This document shows positions 60,485-64,000 of a stretch of DNA of 64,000 bases, piece by piece; the stretch's first letter is position 1; each line of letters opens with the position of its first letter. Where the stretch lies: the NCBI GenBank assembly GCA_017543335.1, contig JAFYGE010000049.1:26308-90307 (forward strand), given 5' to 3'. Source of the stretch: Ruminococcus sp. (GTDB taxonomy: Bacteria > Bacillota > Clostridia > Oscillospirales > Ruminococcaceae). The notes below the pieces were generated by a model, which worked only from the letters and a program-made list of their open reading frames with translations, did no database searches and was not told the DNA's origin. The translations under genes were made by a program, and so were the position numbers.

Positions 60485-61600
60485 TTGAAAGATAACAGAA
60501 ATATTTTCGATAATATGGATGATAATTCAGTTGGAACGATATCTGATTATTTTCCTGTTTTAACCGATAAAGAAAAAGACAGAATCTTTTTAATGAGCGA
60601 AAAAAAGTTAAATAAAAACATCTCAGAACAAAGCATAGAAAACGATGATGTGGTCGAAATTGAAAACTATAGCCGTCCTGTATGGCACAGATATTTGGGT
60701 ATGGCTGCGGCTTTTGTTATTGCTGTGATAGGTATTGGAGGAGGCGGATATCTCATGCACAGTATGAAAAAAACTGCTCCGGAAAAAAATAATTCCGAAA
60801 TCGTTACTGAATCAGCAACTACGGTAACTCAGGTAACTTCAACCAATGCAACAGTGTCAACTACTACAACTACAAATAATAACGTTGAAACTGTAACATC
60901 TATAGTAACTATTTTTACTGATATTCCTAACACTGATATTGCAACTGAAAATAATTCAGATCAGTACAATAATACGTCTGTGCTAACTGAAACAACAACT
61001 ACTCCGATCTCGCAGGATACAGGTGAAAATAATAATGATGAGGACTTGTCCGCTATTGCCGATGAAATTCTTGAGCAGTACCCTGAGATAGTTAAAATTG
61101 AGATGGGCACTTACTATAGTGACAAAACTGATGCAATAAAATTCAAGTATCAATTTGATAATAATGAAATCACTTATTATCACATAGACCCTAATATTTT
61201 CCCTGATATGGACTCTTTAAAATCATTTTACCACACCATGGTCACTCCATCATCAAATGACCTTACACTTTTTGGTCCGGAATATACCTCTGATGAACTC
61301 CCGGAAGGTTCTATGTTTGATGATTTAAAGCTTTACCGTTACATAACATATGACGGTAAGCTTTATGGTTCACAAGATGCTTCGGATATCAGTAAATTCA
61401 ACACATGGAGTCAGGAACCAGCGGTTATCAATAATGTCATATATGACGGTGATGAAGCAATTGAATTTACCGCTCTGAAATCTCATACCATGTTCAACTA
61501 CGAAACCTCATCATTAGGCATGGTTTCCATTGAATTCAGATTGGAAAAAGACCGCTCAACCGGTAAATGGATGATAAGTTCTTATCATTACGCTAATTAA
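60485..61600 (+). CDS. Single-pass membrane protein, probable anti-sigma partner
   Basis: This 371-aa protein starts at TTG (60485) after AAGGAGGG, 12 bases from the sigma stop. The N-terminal 75 residues are cytoplasmic and acidic. One helix (YLGMAAAFVIAVIGIGGGGYL, about 76-96) crosses the membrane. The outside part has a Thr/Asn/Ser-rich linker (about 105-185) and a folded domain (190-371) without a known name. This topology and position match anti-sigma factors that sense envelope signals. No zinc-binding HxxxCxxC motif is present, so it is not a ZAS-type. Confidence 0.72.
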   Translation: MKDNRNIFDNMDDNSVGTISDYFPVLTDKEKDRIFLMSEKKLNKNISEQSIENDDVVEIENYSRPVWHRYLGMAAAFVIAVIGIGGGGYLMHSMKKTAPEKNNSEIVTESATTVTQVTSTNATVSTTTTTNNNVETVTSIVTIFTDIPNTDIATENNSDQYNNTSVLTETTTTPISQDTGENNNDEDLSAIADEILEQYPEIVKIEMGTYYSDKTDAIKFKYQFDNNEITYYHIDPNIFPDMDSLKSFYHTMVTPSSNDLTLFGPEYTSDELPEGSMFDDLKLYRYITYDGKLYGSQDASDISKFNTWSQEPAVINNVIYDGDEAIEFTALKSHTMFNYETSSLGMVSIEFRLEKDRSTGKWMISSYHYAN

Positions 61601-61692
61601 AGCCTATTTTGTATGCCTTATGCAACATCATCAATTTTGATAATTAAGTAATGAGCTCACTTAAATCAAAATTAATATGATTATTGAACAAA

Positions 61693-61719
61693 TCTCCGGA
61701 TGTTTTTCGTCCGGAGATA
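61693..61719 (+). terminator. Terminator after the anti-sigma-like gene
   Basis: Arms ATCTCCGGA (61693-61701) and TCCGGAGAT (61711-61719) pair perfectly over 9 bp around a loop containing TTTTT. The downstream tract is AT-rich. Confidence 0.75.
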
Positions 61720-61789
61720 CTTATTTATTACAAATAATTAGCTCAAAATTAAAGTTAAAATAAAAAAATATATATTTTTCTGTACACTC

Positions 61790-61818
61790 TTGTCAATTTG
61801 CTACGATTATGTTATAAT
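61790..61818 (+). promoter_or_regulatory. Promoter of the SH3-repeat gene
   Basis: TTGTCA (61790-61795) and TATAAT (61813-61818) are 17 bp apart, 60 bases before the ATG at 61878. Confidence 0.75.
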
Positions 61819-61877
61819 GAAAAGTGATATGAATTTTTTTGCTTTTAACTATATAGAAATAATTAGGAGTGGAATTT

Positions 61878-64000
61878 ATGAAGAGAATTTTTCCAGTTAT
61901 TCTCGCTGCTGTGTGTTTAGCCGGTTCAAGCAATGCTTTGAATGTTTATGCGGCTGAACAGAGTGAGATCATCGAAGATGATGAATTGATCGAAAACGAC
62001 ACATTTGAAAGTGATTTTGCAGAAGAGGGCTACGAAATCACTTTAACTGAAACCCAGTTTTTAGCTCAGGATGTTGTCGGTACCTACACCACTAATGGTG
62101 TCAATGCCGGTTCAGGCTTAAACATCAGAAAAGAAGCAAAGGCAGGTTCAACTATTCTTGGAAGTATACCTGCAAATGCTAAGTTTAAAGTTAATGCGAT
62201 TTCCGGCGACTGGGCTGCTGTTGATTACAATAACATCAAGGGCTATGTTTCTAAAGCGTTCATTAAAAAAGTCGAAAATGAACCGGGCACTTACACTACA
62301 AAGGATTTAGAAGCAGGATATAATCTGAATATCAGAAAGGAAGCTAATGCAACTTCTGCTATCCTTGGTTCTATCCCTCGGAATGCTAAGTTTAAAGTGA
62401 CTTCATTCACTGGCAACTGGGCTGCGGTTGAGTACAATAATATCAAGGGTTACGTTTCTAAAGACTTTATCCAGAAAACTACTGGTGAACCTACTACCAC
62501 TACTACTACTCAGACAACTACAACAACTGATGAACCCGGCACTTACACTACAAAAGATTTAGAAGCAGGTTATAATCTGAATATCAGAAAAGAAGCTAAT
62601 GCAACTTCTGCTATCCTTGGTTCTATCCCTCAGAATGCTAAGTTTAAAGTGACTTCATTCACTGGTAACTGGGCTGCGGTTGAATACAACAATATCAAGG
62701 GTTACGTTTCTAAAGACTTTATCCAGAAAACTACTGGTGAACCTACTACTACCACTACTACTCAGACAACTACAACAACTGATGAACCCGGCACTTACAC
62801 TACAAAAGATTTAGAGGCAGGTTATAATCTGAATATCAGAAAAGAAGCTAATACAACTTCTGCTATCCTTGGTTCTATCCCTCAGAATGCTAAGTTTAAA
62901 GTGACTTCATTCACTGGCAACTGGGCTGCGGTTGAGTACAATAATATCAAGGGTTACGTTTCTAAGGACTTCATTCAGAAAACTACTGGCGAACCTACTA
63001 CTACCACTACTACTCAGACAACTACAACAACTGACACCCCCGGCACTTACACTACAAAGGATTTAGAAGCAGGATATAATCTGAATATCAGAAAAGAAGC
63101 TAATGCAACTTCTGCTATTCTCGGTTCTATTCCTCAGAATGCCAAGTTTAAAGTAACTTCATTCACTGGCAACTGGGCTGCGGTTGAATATAATAACATC
63201 AAGGGTTACGTTTCTAAGGACTTTATCCAGAAAACTACTGGTGAACCTACTACTACCACTACTACTCAGACAACTACAACAACTGACACCCCCGGCACCT
63301 ACACTACAAAGGATTTAGAAGCAGGATATAATCTGAATATCAGAAAAGAAGCTAATACAACTTCTGCTATCCTTGGTTCTATCCCTCAGAATGCTAAATT
63401 TAAAGTAACTTCATTCACTGGGAACTGGGCTGCGGTTGAGTACAATAATATCAAGGGTTACGTTTCTAAGGACTTCATTCAGAAAACTACTGGTGAACCT
63501 ACTACCACTACTACTCAGACAACTACAACAACTGATGAAACCGGTACTTATACCACTAAAGGTGTCGATGCAGACTCAAATCTCAACATAAGAAAAGAAG
63601 CTAATGCTTCCTCTGCTATTCTTGGAGTTATTCCTCCAAATGCTAAATTCAAAGTAACATCATTCAGCGGTAACTGGGCTGCGGTTGAATACAACAATAT
63701 CAAGGGTTACGTTTCTAAGGACTTTATCCAGAAAACTACCGGCGAACCTACTACTCAGACTCCAACTGATGAAACCGGTACTTATACAACTAAGGGTGTC
63801 GACGCAGACTCAAATCTCAACATAAGAAAAGAAGCTAATGCTTCTTCTGCTATTCTTGGAGTTGTTCCTCCAAACGCTAAATTCAAAGTAACTTCATTCA
63901 GCGGTAACTGGGCTGCGGTTGAGTACAACAATATCAAGGGTTACGTTTCTAAGGACTTTATCCAGAAAACTACCGGCGAACCTACTACTCAGACTCCAAC
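61878..64000 (+). CDS. Secreted protein with tandem SH3-like domains (partial, runs off the window)
   Basis: The ATG at 61878 follows GGAGTGG. At least 707 codons are open. A signal peptide (1-26, ending near NVYAA) precedes an acidic segment (about 27-67). Then at least eight SH3b-type repeats occur, beginning at 62079, 62286, 62538, 62790, 63042, 63294, 63543 and 63777. Each has GTYTT...LNIRKEA, ILGSIP, NAKFKV and NWAAVEYNNIKGYVSK. Repeats 2-7 are joined by Thr-rich linkers such as TTTTTTQTTTTTDEP. Such domains usually bind peptidoglycan or surface polymers. No catalytic domain is visible before the window ends, so an enzymatic end cannot be excluded. Confidence 0.9.
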   Translation, partial: MKRIFPVILAAVCLAGSSNALNVYAAEQSEIIEDDELIENDTFESDFAEEGYEITLTETQFLAQDVVGTYTTNGVNAGSGLNIRKEAKAGSTILGSIPANAKFKVNAISGDWAAVDYNNIKGYVSKAFIKKVENEPGTYTTKDLEAGYNLNIRKEANATSAILGSIPRNAKFKVTSFTGNWAAVEYNNIKGYVSKDFIQKTTGEPTTTTTTQTTTTTDEPGTYTTKDLEAGYNLNIRKEANATSAILGSIPQNAKFKVTSFTGNWAAVEYNNIKGYVSKDFIQKTTGEPTTTTTTQTTTTTDEPGTYTTKDLEAGYNLNIRKEANTTSAILGSIPQNAKFKVTSFTGNWAAVEYNNIKGYVSKDFIQKTTGEPTTTTTTQTTTTTDTPGTYTTKDLEAGYNLNIRKEANATSAILGSIPQNAKFKVTSFTGNWAAVEYNNIKGYVSKDFIQKTTGEPTTTTTTQTTTTTDTPGTYTTKDLEAGYNLNIRKEANTTSAILGSIPQNAKFKVTSFTGNWAAVEYNNIKGYVSKDFIQKTTGEPTTTTTQTTTTTDETGTYTTKGVDADSNLNIRKEANASSAILGVIPPNAKFKVTSFSGNWAAVEYNNIKGYVSKDFIQKTTGEPTTQTPTDETGTYTTKGVDADSNLNIRKEANASSAILGVVPPNAKFKVTSFSGNWAAVEYNNIKGYVSKDFIQKTTGEPTTQTP
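62286..63542 (+). repeat. Five near-identical 249-252-bp tandem units
   Basis: Units start at 62286, 62538, 62790, 63042 and 63294. The first four are 252 bp and the last 249 bp, losing one Thr codon in the linker. They differ mainly at silent sites and at a few residues, such as Ala/Thr after EAN. The first unit and the last two (63543 and 63777) are more divergent. This implies recent copy amplification or gene conversion. Confidence 0.92.

Noticed and set aside
42879-61600. Prophage suggested by the Xer-type recombinase and the GH25 muramidase
   Set aside because: There are no capsid, tail, terminase or holin genes. The intervening genes are glycolytic and other core functions.
62079-64000. 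CRISPR-like array from the regular repeats
   Set aside because: The repeats are 252 bp and lie in one open frame coding for SH3-like domains. There are no spacers or cas genes.

Overview
The window reads as a chromosomal segment of a low-to-moderate GC Gram-positive anaerobe of the Clostridia, most likely a Ruminococcus-type member of the Oscillospiraceae. The evidence is GGAGG-type ribosome binding sites, many near-perfect TTGACA-17 bp-TATAAT promoters, firmicute gene sets (long-form HPF, RNase J, GdpP, FtsH), a type I dockerin on a secreted LRR/transglutaminase protein, and threonine-rich secreted proteins. Nothing looks like a prophage, plasmid, insertion sequence or CRISPR array. The species assignment is inference.

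Layout. 1-6,596 (+): his operon hisG(partial)-hisD-hisC-hisB-hisH-hisA-[small membrane protein]-hisF-[cytidine deaminase-like]-hisI-hisE. 6,655-8,763 (-): HPF, a LUD-domain protein and a CmpB-type membrane protein that seems to start at ATA. 8,916-11,978 (-): FHA protein, FtsW/RodA-type SEDS protein and a class B PBP. 12,121-21,046 (-): rnj-gdpP-rplI-dnaB-tilS-ftsH, preceded by a structured 6S-like RNA with a perfect promoter. 21,538-24,798: alanine symporter, divergent from two PH-domain membrane proteins, the first apparently frameshifted at an A6 run. 24,874-26,347: tRNA-Pro(GGG) and a UDPGP-family nucleotidyltransferase. 26,393-29,858: heterodimeric ABC exporter. 29,910-33,660: GNAT protein, radical SAM protein, shikimate-kinase-like protein, MinD, mgsA. 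33,811-37,380: hisS-aspS-NUDIX. 37,416-41,803 (-): FMN riboswitch then ribD-ribE-ribBA-ribH-HAD phosphatase, plausibly the whole riboflavin pathway from GTP and ribulose 5-phosphate except the kinase/FAD synthetase. 41,920-43,859 (-): SUKH protein, an orphan and a Xer-type recombinase with a large inverted repeat in its leader. 44,072-46,384: membrane-anchored clostripain-like protease. 46,416-48,335 (-): ApbE, NusG-II and Gx-transporter proteins, an extracellular-electron-transfer-like trio. 48,398-52,831 (-): pgk-[TPR-like]-tpiA-gpmI with a Rex-type operator. 53,144-55,045 (-): dockerin protein. 55,191-58,998: a divergon with a divergent PurA homologue and a VWA protein on one side, and an NrtR-like regulator and a DUF3877-like protein on the other. 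59,049-64,000 (+): GH25 muramidase, ECF sigma factor with membrane partner, and a secreted protein with at least eight SH3-like repeats that runs off the window.

The most notable point is the 55.2-59.0 kb divergon. Three separate 23-bp palindromes of one pattern lie in the spacer. One covers the -10 of each divergent promoter and one lies between them. The adjacent regulator has a NUDIX fold with a degenerate catalytic box and a C-terminal winged helix. This looks like a self-contained, probably nucleotide- or NAD-derivative-responsive module whose PurA homologue lacks the usual aspartate-binding loop. Other leads are the ATA start, the A6 frameshift, the 6S-like RNA, the Rex box at pgk, the Xer-associated inverted repeat with a 6-bp centre, and the tandem 252-bp SH3 repeats.
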